Assembly (NCBI GenBank): GCA_947447315.1
Contig: CANFJD010000103.1
Location: 1-8,603, forward strand
Reading direction: 5' to 3'
Source of the DNA: Fimbriimonadaceae bacterium
GTDB taxonomy: Bacteria; Armatimonadota; Fimbriimonadia; Fimbriimonadales; Fimbriimonadaceae
Length of the DNA: 8,603 bases
Each line of letters opens with the position of its first letter. Position 1 is the first letter of the stretch. A program made the position numbers and the translations under genes. This document shows positions 1-7,427 of this stretch, piece after piece. The notes under the pieces are model-generated. The model had not been told where the DNA came from and searched no databases. It saw nothing but the letters and a program-made list of their open reading frames with translations.

Positions 1-1931
1 CCGTGCAAAACTGTCAGCATGGCCAGCGTTACGATGATGCTCGGGATGCGGGCCTTCGCCACCAGCAGGCCGTTCGCCAAGCCCACCGTCAATCCCGTCG
101 CCAAACACAGCGCAATCCCGACCGGCACCGGCAACCCCATGCGGTCCGGCGAGCAAGCAATTCCCAGCACCGCCGCGCAAAGCCCCATCAATGACCCTAC
201 CGAGATATCAATCTCCCGCGCCAACACCACCAGGGTCAAGAAAGAACCGACGATCACGGCGGGCGAAACCTTAATCAGCATGTCCCGCAGATTCCCGGTC
301 GCCATGAAAGCCGGGTTGGCAATACTGACGCCTACCAGCACCACCGCCAATAAAGCTGCCACCGTAGCTTCGGCTGGCAACCGTCGCCGCGCCGACGTCG
401 TCACTTCCGCAGTCTCATCGGTCGCCAACGGCAACGAAAGCTCCAGTAGACGCGCCTGATCCGCCTCCGCCCGGGAAAGCTCTCCCGAAATCGAGCCCTG
501 CCGCATCACCAGCACTCGGTCCGCCAGGTTGAGAACTTCCGCCATCTCCGACGAAATCACGATGATCGCCATTCCCGCCGCCGCGAGTTCGCGGATAATT
601 TCGTGAATCTGAGCTTTAGCCCCCACGTCCACCCCGCGGGTCGGCTCATCCAAAATCAAAACGGATGGTTTCGTTGCCAACCACTTCGCCACCAGTACCT
701 TCTGCTGATTCCCACCCGAAAGCGTCGATACGGCCGCTAAATCGGACTCTGCCTTGACGCTGAGCGACCGCATGAACTCCGCCCCCACGGTCGCCTCTTC
801 ACGGCGATCAATCACCCCCAGCCTCGCCGGGGTCGCCACCATATTCATGTTCTCGCGCAGCGAGAGCAGCAGGTGCAGACCCTCGTGCTGACGGTCTTCT
901 GGCACCAAAGCAATCCCCGCCTTCACCGCATCCCCCGGCGATGGATGCCGACTTGCATCGGCAAACGGCTTCTCCCCCACTAGAATCTCCCCGGCGTCGA
1001 AGCGATCAATCCCAAATACTGCCCGCACAACCTCCGACCGACCGGCTCCTACCAGTCCCGAAAGCGCCAGGATCTCGCCCTGACGAACGGAAAAACTCAC
1101 ATCGCGAAATGCGGTTCCGCGCCCCAAGCCTTTCACGCGCAAAGCCACCGGGCCATCCGTCCGCTCTCGAACAGACCCCGCCGTCGGTTCTACATCCCGA
1201 CCCACCATCTGGCGGATCAAATCCTCGGGACTGGTCTCCGCAATCGGTTTGGTCGCCACCAACTGCCCATCCCGTAGCACCGCCACCCGGTCCGCCAACG
1301 CAAAGATCTCCTCCAACCGGTGGCTCACGTACACAATCGAAACGCCATCCCGGCGCATCTTCTGGATCACGTTAAAGAGCGCTTCGGTCTCCCGGGCCGA
1401 AAGTGATGCGGTCGGCTCATCCAGAATCAGCACGCGACATTTGGCATCCACCGCCCGGGCAATCGCCACCATCTGCCGCTGCGCCACGCTCCGCGCCTCG
1501 AGCGGTAAATCGGGATCAAAATCCTCGCCCACGGCCGCCAGCGACGCCACCGTTCGATGCCGCATTTCCGGCCGATCCAGCCACAGGCCGCCGATCCGCG
1601 TCGGCTCCCGCATGATCTGGTGGTTGTCGGTCGCACTTAGCGACAGAAACGCCACCGACTCCTGGTGAACAATGGCAATCCCAGCCGCTTCCGCATCCGC
1701 AACGGACCTGATGACTAAGGGCTTCCCATCCATTCGAATCTCACCCGAATCCGCCGTAATGGATCCGGAAAGAATCTTATTGAGGGTCGATTTCCCGGCT
1801 CCGTTTTCGCCGCAAACCGCCAGAATTTCTCCCGCCGCGAGAGTCAAATCCACCGCCCGCAGCGCCGGAGGACCACCGTAAGATTTGGTGATCCCCGATA
1901 TCTCCAGCAGATTGGGCGATGCGTTCGTCAT
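1..1931 (-). CDS. Sugar ABC importer, ATPase-permease fusion (partial, 3' end beyond window)
   Basis: This gene encodes a membrane sugar importer in which the duplicated ATPase and the permease are one polypeptide. The frame is open from the ATG at 1931 to the window edge, giving 643 residues without a stop. NBD1 has Walker A GENGAGKST (41-49), Q-loop Gln90, signature SVAQRQMV (148-155), Walker B VLILDEPTASLS (167-178) and switch His204. NBD2 has the degenerate Walker A GLVGAGRSE (292-300), signature LSGGNQQKV (404-412), Walker B LILDEPTRGVDVG (425-437), and Ser where the switch His would be; this asymmetry is usual for RbsA/LsrA proteins. After a linker (about 500-520), membrane segments begin near 521, with the permease motif REIDISVGSLMGL (572-584) resembling LsrC. 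About 200 permease residues should follow outside the window. The family imports ribose, rhamnose or AI-2; coupling to a rhamnosidase favours L-rhamnose (inferred). No binding protein is visible. A split pair is the family norm, so the fusion is noteworthy. Confidence 0.93.
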   Translation of the reverse strand, partial: MTNASPNLLEISGITKSYGGPPALRAVDLTLAAGEILAVCGENGAGKSTLNKILSGSITADSGEIRMDGKPLVIRSVADAEAAGIAIVHQESVAFLSLSATDNHQIMREPTRIGGLWLDRPEMRHRTVASLAAVGEDFDPDLPLEARSVAQRQMVAIARAVDAKCRVLILDEPTASLSARETEALFNVIQKMRRDGVSIVYVSHRLEEIFALADRVAVLRDGQLVATKPIAETSPEDLIRQMVGRDVEPTAGSVRERTDGPVALRVKGLGRGTAFRDVSFSVRQGEILALSGLVGAGRSEVVRAVFGIDRFDAGEILVGEKPFADASRHPSPGDAVKAGIALVPEDRQHEGLHLLLSLRENMNMVATPARLGVIDRREEATVGAEFMRSLSVKAESDLAAVSTLSGGNQQKVLVAKWLATKPSVLILDEPTRGVDVGAKAQIHEIIRELAAAGMAIIVISSEMAEVLNLADRVLVMRQGSISGELSRAEADQARLLELSLPLATDETAEVTTSARRRLPAEATVAALLAVVLVGVSIANPAFMATGNLRDMLIKVSPAVIVGSFLTLVVLAREIDISVGSLMGLCAAVLGIACSPDRMGLPVPVGIALCLATGLTVGLANGLLVAKARIPSIIVTLAMLTVLH

Positions 1932-1933
1932 CA
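1929..1933 (-). other. TGATG stop/start overlap coupling rhamnosidase and importer
   Basis: The rhamnosidase stop TGA (1933-1931) shares its last A with the importer's ATG (1931-1929). The 20 bases upstream hold no clear Shine-Dalgarno sequence, so the importer is probably translated by ribosomes that have just terminated on the rhamnosidase (re-initiation). This fixes the importer start and puts both genes on one transcript. Confidence 0.8.
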
Positions 1934-4900
1934 GCGAGAAGTGCCAGCCGGAAGATTGCCCGTAAACGTGTACTGGCCAGACCCAGCGGTGAAGACGCCG
2001 CCAGTTCCCTTCAATCCACCCGTGGCGTTCACATCCGTTGCCGGGACGTGGATCTCTGCCTGCACGTTGGGCGGAACCGTTACGTACATAGTGAGTCGCT
2101 TTCCATCAATGCGCCAGTGGGAGACAACCTTGCCGCGCACACTGTCGTAACTGGCCTTCATCCAACGCAGTTTCGGATCGATCTGCGGGGCCACCTTAAT
2201 TCGGCCAAAGCCAGGCTCGGTATTCGTAATCCCCGCCGGTTGCGCCATGATCCAACCGACTACCGCGCCAAACGCATAGTGTGCGAACGAATTCATGCCT
2301 GGATCCTGGAATCCCTTTTCGGGCGTCCAACCGTCCCATCGCTCCCAAATGCTGGTCGCGCCGTTCTTGATCGTAAAGCCCCAACTGGGGAACGTCGTGT
2401 TGTGCAGCAATCGGAAAGCCACATCGTTTCGCCCGATCTTGCTGAGCACGTGCATGATGTCCCGCGTTCCCACAAAGCCGGTCGATAGGTGCCATCCCCG
2501 TTTCTCAATGTCTGCCACCAATCGCTTGGCGGCATCCGCCGCCTCCGCGGGATTCAAAAGGTCGAACTGCAACGCCAGAACGTAGGCGCACTGGGAATCG
2601 CCCGCCACCTTTCCGCCATCAGAAACATACGTCTTCCGGAAAGCTGCCCGAACCCGTTGGTACAGGTCACTGTAAGCCGCCGCATCGGCCGTGTTCCCCA
2701 GCGCCGCTGCCGCCTGACTTACGATTCGCGACGATCCCGCGAAGTAAGCCGTGTAGATCACCTCGTTTGGCGTCGGCGAATTAATGTTCAACCAGTCGCC
2801 GAAGCAGTGGAACTGCGCCGGGGGCAACAGCTCTGCCGTCGAACGATTACGGCAGAACTCCACAAACTTCTTCATCTGCGGATAGTGCTGCGCTAACAGT
2901 TCGCGATCACCGTAAACGTCGTAGATCGTCCACGGGCAAATCACGCCCGCATCCGCCCATGCCGGACCGCCGTCATCGCCCGCCACCTTCACCGGCGCTA
3001 CCATCGGGAACTGACCATCGGCCCGTTGCCCGTCGTCTAGCGAAACCAGCCACTTAGTAAAGAACGGATGCACATCCGTCAGCATTGCGGCGGTCCGTAC
3101 GTAAGCCTGCGCGTCACCCGTCCATCCTAGCCGCTCGTCCCGTTGCGGACAGTCGGTCGGAATATCGATAAAGTTCATCCGCTGCGTCCACCAAGCGTTT
3201 TGAACCAACTGATTAATCATCGCATCGCCGGTCTCAATCGTTCCGACCGTCGGGGTATCGCTACTAATCGCGACCGCCGTCACCTCGTCCGCACCGGGAC
3301 GATGGCCCAAACCCGAAACTTCAACGTACTGAAAGCCGTGGAACGTAAACTTTGGCTCCCACGTCTCAAGGCCCTCTCCGCGAAGCGTGTATTCGTCAGT
3401 CGCTCGCGCCCCGCGCAGGTTGGTGGTGTAAATGTCGCCGTTGGGACTCAATCGCTCCGCAAATCGCAACTTCACCGTCTGCCCCGCTTTACCCCGCACC
3501 TTCAGTTGCGCAAACCCGGCGAGGTTCTGCCCAAAGTTGAGGATGTAAACATCCTTGCCGCGCGGCGTTACCGACTTGGCTTTTAGGGTCGCATAACGGC
3601 GCACGGGTTGCCCAGGGAACGGTTCAACCATCGGGTTAACTTCCGTCCCGGTGTCCACAGCCGACCAATTTCGGTACGTGTTTTCAAGTCGAGCATCGTA
3701 GCGCTCGCCCATCAAAAAGTCGCTCTCTAGCACCGGCCCCGTCGACGCCCGCCACGTAGGGTCGCTCGCTACCACCGCCGTGCTGCCGTCCGCGTATTCG
3801 ATATTCAACTGCACCAGGGCCCGCGTCTTCTTTCCGTAGTGGTCGCGGTTTCCGCCGTAACCCACGTAGCCCGAATACCAGCCATCTCCCAGCAGCGCCC
3901 CAATCTCGTTCGCGCCCTGCTTCAGCATCGTCGTCACATCGTAGGCCGTCGAATAAACCCGCTTCGTATAGTCGGTCCATCCCGGCGTAAACAGGTCGTC
4001 GCTCACTCGCTTGCCATTCAGGTTCAGCTCAATCAGCCCCAGCGCGCTGCCGTAGAGAGTCGCCCGTCGAATGGGCTTTGCCACCGTGAAATCCTTAGCC
4101 AACAGTCGCGGCGCCGGAAGCAGTCGCGCGGTCGATCCAACTTTCCCCCACGGCGCTATTCCGTACGCACCAATCACTCGGGCCGGTGTCTTCGCTCCCG
4201 CTCCACTCTGCGTGTACCAACTCCCGTCGGTGACCACTGTTTCCACCCGACCGTCACTATAGCGCAACACCAATCGCCCGATTAGACCTCCCGCATCACC
4301 GGTATTGGTCAGTCGCGCATGGATCTCATTGACACCTTGGTTAAGCAACTTGGCCATGTCCACCTCACGCACGGTTCGCCAAGAATCCGTCTCTGGGTTA
4401 CTGGGCAGCGCTACCTTGTTATTCACCTTCAGCTCCACCGCATCGTCGCCGGTGATCTGAAACTTAGCCGAGGTGAGCCCGGCTCCTACCGTGACGCTAG
4501 CAAATAAATCCGCTACTCCAACCGCCATGTTTCCCGACGGACCGGCCGGGGCAATCCACGAAGCCGATCCAAGCGATTCTGGTCGCGTGGCGCTCGCGTA
4601 AGGCTTGTCAAATCCAATCCACTGGGCCTTCCAATCACTGGCATTTAATAATCCGACCGACCAACGCGCCACCGGACTCCACCCCGAAACCGCGCCGTCC
4701 TGATCCGTCACCTGCACGCGCCACCAAGCGGGTTGACCGGAGCTCAGCGCCTTTCCGGCGTACCGAATATCGATCGTGTTGTCGGAAGTCACCGACCCTG
4801 AATCCCATAGGTCACCGAGGTTCCGGTTCGCCGCTTCCTCGGTACTGCTCACAATCACGCGAAACGCCGATTGCCGCAGGTTAAAGCGGCCCGCCTGCGC

Positions 4901-5035
4901 TGCGTCCAGTTTCCAGCTGAGTCGGGGCTGATCAGTCGCAATTCCAGCGGGATTCGGAAGTGCTTCACACTTCAGTTGGATAGGACGGATCGACGATTCC
5001 GGCGACATCGACGGCACGAGCCAGGGGAATAGCAT
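1931..5035 (-). CDS. Alpha-L-rhamnosidase, glycoside hydrolase family 78
   Basis: This enzyme hydrolyses terminal alpha-L-rhamnose from plant or microbial glycosides by an inverting mechanism. The 1034 residues show the GH78 order: an N-terminal beta domain opening with CEALPNPAGI and PRLSWKL (23-43); an extra block of about 160 residues (142-305) that resembles a CBM67-type beta-sandwich; the rhamnosidase N domain (about 306-490, with LNLNGKRVSDD and GWTDYTKRVY); a concanavalin-like domain (about 490-590); the (alpha/alpha)6 catalytic barrel (about 595-940); and a C-terminal beta domain (about 945-1030). The motif DCPQRDERLGWTGD (628-641) gives the likely general acid Glu634 plus Asp628 and Asp641. 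SIWERWDGW (895-903) gives the likely base Glu898, and MNSFAHY supplies His919. An in-frame TAG at 5044-5042 limits the start; Met1 (5035) and Met10 (5008) are both possible and neither has a clear ribosome site. The N terminus lacks a basic region and a normal signal peptide, so a cytoplasmic location is likely but unproven. It lies 53 bp after the DUF1275 gene. Confidence 0.96.
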   Translation of the reverse strand: MLFPWLVPSMSPESSIRPIQLKCEALPNPAGIATDQPRLSWKLDAAQAGRFNLRQSAFRVIVSSTEEAANRNLGDLWDSGSVTSDNTIDIRYAGKALSSGQPAWWRVQVTDQDGAVSGWSPVARWSVGLLNASDWKAQWIGFDKPYASATRPESLGSASWIAPAGPSGNMAVGVADLFASVTVGAGLTSAKFQITGDDAVELKVNNKVALPSNPETDSWRTVREVDMAKLLNQGVNEIHARLTNTGDAGGLIGRLVLRYSDGRVETVVTDGSWYTQSGAGAKTPARVIGAYGIAPWGKVGSTARLLPAPRLLAKDFTVAKPIRRATLYGSALGLIELNLNGKRVSDDLFTPGWTDYTKRVYSTAYDVTTMLKQGANEIGALLGDGWYSGYVGYGGNRDHYGKKTRALVQLNIEYADGSTAVVASDPTWRASTGPVLESDFLMGERYDARLENTYRNWSAVDTGTEVNPMVEPFPGQPVRRYATLKAKSVTPRGKDVYILNFGQNLAGFAQLKVRGKAGQTVKLRFAERLSPNGDIYTTNLRGARATDEYTLRGEGLETWEPKFTFHGFQYVEVSGLGHRPGADEVTAVAISSDTPTVGTIETGDAMINQLVQNAWWTQRMNFIDIPTDCPQRDERLGWTGDAQAYVRTAAMLTDVHPFFTKWLVSLDDGQRADGQFPMVAPVKVAGDDGGPAWADAGVICPWTIYDVYGDRELLAQHYPQMKKFVEFCRNRSTAELLPPAQFHCFGDWLNINSPTPNEVIYTAYFAGSSRIVSQAAAALGNTADAAAYSDLYQRVRAAFRKTYVSDGGKVAGDSQCAYVLALQFDLLNPAEAADAAKRLVADIEKRGWHLSTGFVGTRDIMHVLSKIGRNDVAFRLLHNTTFPSWGFTIKNGATSIWERWDGWTPEKGFQDPGMNSFAHYAFGAVVGWIMAQPAGITNTEPGFGRIKVAPQIDPKLRWMKASYDSVRGKVVSHWRIDGKRLTMYVTVPPNVQAEIHVPATDVNATGGLKGTGGVFTAGSGQYTFTGNLPAGTSR

Positions 5036-5088
5036 TGCGCGCTAGTCTACAAGTTTCAGCGGTATTTCGCACCCCTTGTTGAATATTC
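5036..5088 (-). other. 53-bp intergenic gap before the rhamnosidase
   Basis: This is the longest gap between genes here and the only reasonable place inside the window for a promoter driving the rhamnosidase-importer pair. It holds an AT-rich patch around GAATATTC near its upstream end, but no convincing paired -35/-10 boxes, no strong inverted repeat and no GC hairpin with a T-run. I therefore do not call a promoter or terminator; read-through from the DUF1275 gene is equally possible. Confidence 0.4.
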
Positions 5089-5835
5089 TCAATCAACGGA
5101 TCGGAATCGTGGTGCGAGCGCGATGGTCGCCAACACGGCTGCCAACGGAATCACCATCGGATACCCCACGTACTTAAACCCAAACGCACCCATCACCCCG
5201 CCTGCAAAGAAGCACCCGATCAGAGAGACCTGGGTGCGAAATCGTTGCCGCTGCCCTAAAACTGTCTCGTCATCCAGATCAAACCGATTTCCACGCTGGT
5301 AAATCGCTCGCCCAATCGAGATCCCCACATCAGTCACCAAACCCGTCACGTGCGTGGTCCGAATCTCCGCGTTGGAGATCTTCGTGATGAGGGCATTCTG
5401 AAGACCCATCACGTAACACAGCAATGCGACGGTCAGAAAAACCAACACTCCCGTCGGCATCGCCAGGCGACTCCCCACGGCCGCGACCACGCCAAAGGTC
5501 AGCAATAAGAATGCCTCGAGGGCCAAAGGCGCGGAGTACAAGTTGGCCCACTCGTGCCGCCGCGCCCGATTGACCAAAATCGCCGTCGTCGCCGCCCCCA
5601 AAATGAACGCCAGCAAAGATCCCAGTCCCGCTAAGATCGCCGTACCCTTCGCCAGGGCCAAGTTATCGGCCACCGACGAAACAATCCCGGTCATGTGCGA
5701 TGTGTACTGCCCCACCGCCAAAAATCCACCCGCATTCAGTGCCCCCGCTACCAGCGATAGCGCCATTCCCAAGTGGAGATTTGTCCGCTCTGACCGCTCC
5801 GGAGCGGTCAAGCGGCTAAGGAAGCGGATGGGCAT
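5089..5835 (-). CDS. DUF1275 / YoaK-family integral membrane protein
   Basis: This is a 248-residue polytopic membrane protein of the DUF1275 (YoaK) family, whose members are annotated as possible transporters but have no settled biochemical role. About six hydrophobic segments are visible (roughly 22-40, 64-88, 103-120, 128-149, 203-220, 225-241). Two family blocks stand out: GALNAGGFLAVGQYTSHMTG (31-50) and GLQNALITKISN followed by RTTHVTG (144-165). They look like two halves of an internal repeat, each ending in T-x-H-x-T-G. A polar, charged stretch (180-200) separates the halves of the C-terminal part. Length is normal for the family. The ATG lies only 6 bp after the stop of the upstream oxygenase and lacks a strong ribosome site, which suggests co-translation with it. 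The function should be regarded as unknown. Confidence 0.9.
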   Translation of the reverse strand: MPIRFLSRLTAPERSERTNLHLGMALSLVAGALNAGGFLAVGQYTSHMTGIVSSVADNLALAKGTAILAGLGSLLAFILGAATTAILVNRARRHEWANLYSAPLALEAFLLLTFGVVAAVGSRLAMPTGVLVFLTVALLCYVMGLQNALITKISNAEIRTTHVTGLVTDVGISIGRAIYQRGNRFDLDDETVLGQRQRFRTQVSLIGCFFAGGVMGAFGFKYVGYPMVIPLAAVLATIALAPRFRSVD

Positions 5836-5841
5836 CGTGGG

Positions 5842-6618
5842 CTAACCGGCCGCCGCTTTTGCCCGTTCATCCCGGGCGGTGTGCTTGATCTCATTCCAAG
5901 GGAAGCTACGGTGGCCCGGATAAGGGTGCGAAGCTAAGCCGGTCCCCAAAATCAACGCCCGCCGCGGCACGGAGGATGTATTGGCTCCCGCGTAGTGCGC
6001 CGTTCGGTTGCGGTGAATGGTAATGCCGCCCGCTGGCAGCGGACACGCCACCGCATCCTTGACCAAATCCAAATTCACTATCTCCAATCCGTGCACACGC
6101 ACATCGCCACCAATCGGACGGTGCTCCGTCACTTCCCATTCGTGGCTACCCGGCATAAACCACAGGCAACCGTTCTCAATCGAAGCCTCTTGCAAAGGCA
6201 TCCAAATGCTCGCGTTTTGGTACTGCTGGCTCGGATCCCAGTACGCCTCGTCCTGATGCCAAGGCGTCGGCGCTCCCATCCCCGCCGGCTTAAAAATCGC
6301 GTGTGCAATCCCCGCCCCGGCCTCGGGACCGAACAACTGCTTCGCAATCTCCGCAATCACGCCCAAATACTTCCCTTCCGTCAGCTCCGGCGCATATTTG
6401 GCCGGGTTCAAAATCTGCGGCAACGAAGCCTCTTTCCCTTCTTCGTCCGATCCCGCCAGATCAAACTGGTCCCCACTTTCCCGACCGGCCCGTTCGGCAA
6501 ACATGCGATCATAAACTTCCCGCATCCAAGCCAGCTCCGCGTCGTCGGTAACGGGCGTGGTGATAGAAAGAAAACCGTTTAGGTGGAAAAATCGAATCTG
6601 CTCGACGGTGAGTTGCAC
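5842..6618 (-). CDS. PhyH-like Fe(II)/2-oxoglutarate dioxygenase (B)
   Basis: This is a 258-residue non-haem iron oxygenase of the phytanoyl-CoA dioxygenase (PhyH) superfamily, cytoplasmic by its lack of signal or membrane segments. The facial triad is complete: His121 and Asp123 in PTPWHQDEAYWD (117-128), and His208 in HRNRTAHYAGANTS (202-215). Arg219, eleven residues after the distal His, matches the spacing of His264 and Arg275 in human phytanoyl-CoA hydroxylase, where that Arg binds 2-oxoglutarate. The middle motif IENGCLWFMPGSH (147-159) is typical. The start is GTG at 6618, supported by GGAG eleven bases upstream; the protein then opens with the usual LTVEQIRFFHLNGFL. It follows the other PhyH gene by 27 bp and precedes DUF1275 by 6 bp. 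Family members hydroxylate small molecules, lipids or secondary-metabolite intermediates; the substrate here is unknown. Confidence 0.92.
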   Translation of the reverse strand: MQLTVEQIRFFHLNGFLSITTPVTDDAELAWMREVYDRMFAERAGRESGDQFDLAGSDEEGKEASLPQILNPAKYAPELTEGKYLGVIAEIAKQLFGPEAGAGIAHAIFKPAGMGAPTPWHQDEAYWDPSQQYQNASIWMPLQEASIENGCLWFMPGSHEWEVTEHRPIGGDVRVHGLEIVNLDLVKDAVACPLPAGGITIHRNRTAHYAGANTSSVPRRALILGTGLASHPYPGHRSFPWNEIKHTARDERAKAAAG

Positions 6619-6628
6619 GGTCGTATTA

Positions 6629-6634
6629 TCTCCG
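6629..6634 (-). promoter_or_regulatory. Ribosome-binding site of dioxygenase B (decides a GTG start)
   Basis: On the minus strand CGGAGA is followed by 11 bases and then the GTG at 6618. It is the clearest Shine-Dalgarno-like site in the window, sits in the 27-bp gap after the upstream oxygenase's stop, and supports the non-ATG start. Confidence 0.6.
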
Positions 6635-6645
6635 AATTTTCTCGA

Positions 6646-7398
6646 CTAAATTGCGGGGAAAAGCTCTCCCGCCAAAAGTGTCCCCGCTTCCAAACCCAAC
6701 GGATCCGTCACCACGTGACCGACGCCGTTAAACACAGCCCCCGCATCCATCATGATCACCGCGTGAGCCACCCGCGCCTCGTCCGTGGCATTTGCATTCG
6801 CCATGTGCGGGCAACGACCGTGGTGAAAAGTAACGTCTCCCGCCTGCAGTGGCAAAGTCACGCGCCGTTCATAAATCATCTCGGGGCAGATCTCAAATAG
6901 GCTGCGCGGATCGCCCAGGTTCTGCATCGGCAAATCATTTCGATGCTGCATCTGGGGAATAAACGTCATGCAGCCCCGCTCCACCGGAATATCACCCAAT
7001 GCAATCCAAGCCGAAATCGAGTTTGGACTCTCGGCATGCGGCCAGTAGGGCTGATCCTGATGAAACTCCGTCGGCGCCTGATTATGCGGTCGCTTCGTGA
7101 GAATCTGGTCGTGCCATAAGCGAAGCGGTACCCCCGCCAATTGCCTAGCCCAAGATTGAAGTTTCGGCAACAGGGTAAGAGTCCGCATCGTCTCATCCAC
7201 CCGCCAAATATTCACGTTCTGGTCGAAAATGCTGTAACTGCTCAGCTTCGGAAACTTCTCCGAGGCAATCAACGCCGCTTCGCGATAGCGAAACGCCTCA
7301 TCCCGAGAAAGCAACCCCGGCACCTTAACGAATCCATCCCGACGGTAAGCCTCGATCAACTCGGCTGGCAACTGAAATTCAGCGGGTTCGACACTCAT
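6646..7398 (-). CDS. PhyH-like Fe(II)/2-oxoglutarate dioxygenase (A)
   Basis: This 250-residue protein is a second member of the phytanoyl-CoA dioxygenase (PhyH) superfamily and a distant paralogue of the next gene. It opens with the usual ELIEAYRRDGFVKVPGLLS (13-31). The iron ligands are His113 and Asp115 in TEFHQDQPYWP (110-120) and His198 in GDVTFHHGRCPHMANAN (187-203). Arg209 at +11 from His198 is the likely 2-oxoglutarate ligand, and RGCMTFIPQMQH (141-152) is the central family motif. All catalytic positions are present, so it should be active. The start is ATG at 7398; no close ribosome site is seen (a GGAG lies 18 bases upstream), but no other in-frame start would keep the conserved N terminus. 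It begins 29 bp after the Nramp gene. The nonpolar residue pattern and lack of a signal suggest a soluble cytoplasmic enzyme. The substrate cannot be inferred. Confidence 0.92.
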   Translation of the reverse strand: MSVEPAEFQLPAELIEAYRRDGFVKVPGLLSRDEAFRYREAALIASEKFPKLSSYSIFDQNVNIWRVDETMRTLTLLPKLQSWARQLAGVPLRLWHDQILTKRPHNQAPTEFHQDQPYWPHAESPNSISAWIALGDIPVERGCMTFIPQMQHRNDLPMQNLGDPRSLFEICPEMIYERRVTLPLQAGDVTFHHGRCPHMANANATDEARVAHAVIMMDAGAVFNGVGHVVTDPLGLEAGTLLAGELFPAI

Positions 7399-7427
7399 TG
7401 ATGGGCATCATACACGCTCCGGCCAAC

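Noticed and set aside
19..459. Long open frame on the plus strand opposite the permease part of the importer
   Set aside because: The minus strand here encodes a convincing permease continuous with the ATPases; the plus-strand translation is Ala/Ser/Arg-rich with no recognisable motif, a usual shadow in GC-rich DNA.
1040..1070. Degenerate Walker A in the second ATPase domain (GLVGAGRSE, no Lys) as a sign of gene decay
   Set aside because: The same Lys-to-Arg pattern and missing switch His are normal in the second domain of RbsA/LsrA-type ATPases.
941..1668. Two overlapping plus-strand open frames rich in Pro, Ser and Arg
   Set aside because: They lie wholly opposite the ATPase domains, where Walker and signature motifs prove the minus-strand frame. 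Their composition is typical of antisense translation.
5036..5088. Sigma-70 promoter with a TAGACT -10 box near 5045
   Set aside because: Only four of six -10 positions match and no -35 box is present at an acceptable distance.
5078..5098. Near-palindrome TTGAGAATATTCAA before the rhamnosidase as an operator
   Set aside because: The symmetry is broken by one base and short; it overlaps the end of the DUF1275 gene, and no regulator or second copy is present. Chance is likely in an AT-rich patch.
5995..6582. 195-codon plus-strand open frame opposite dioxygenase B
   Set aside because: The minus strand carries all PhyH catalytic motifs and a supported start. The plus-strand product is His/Arg/Pro-rich without domains.
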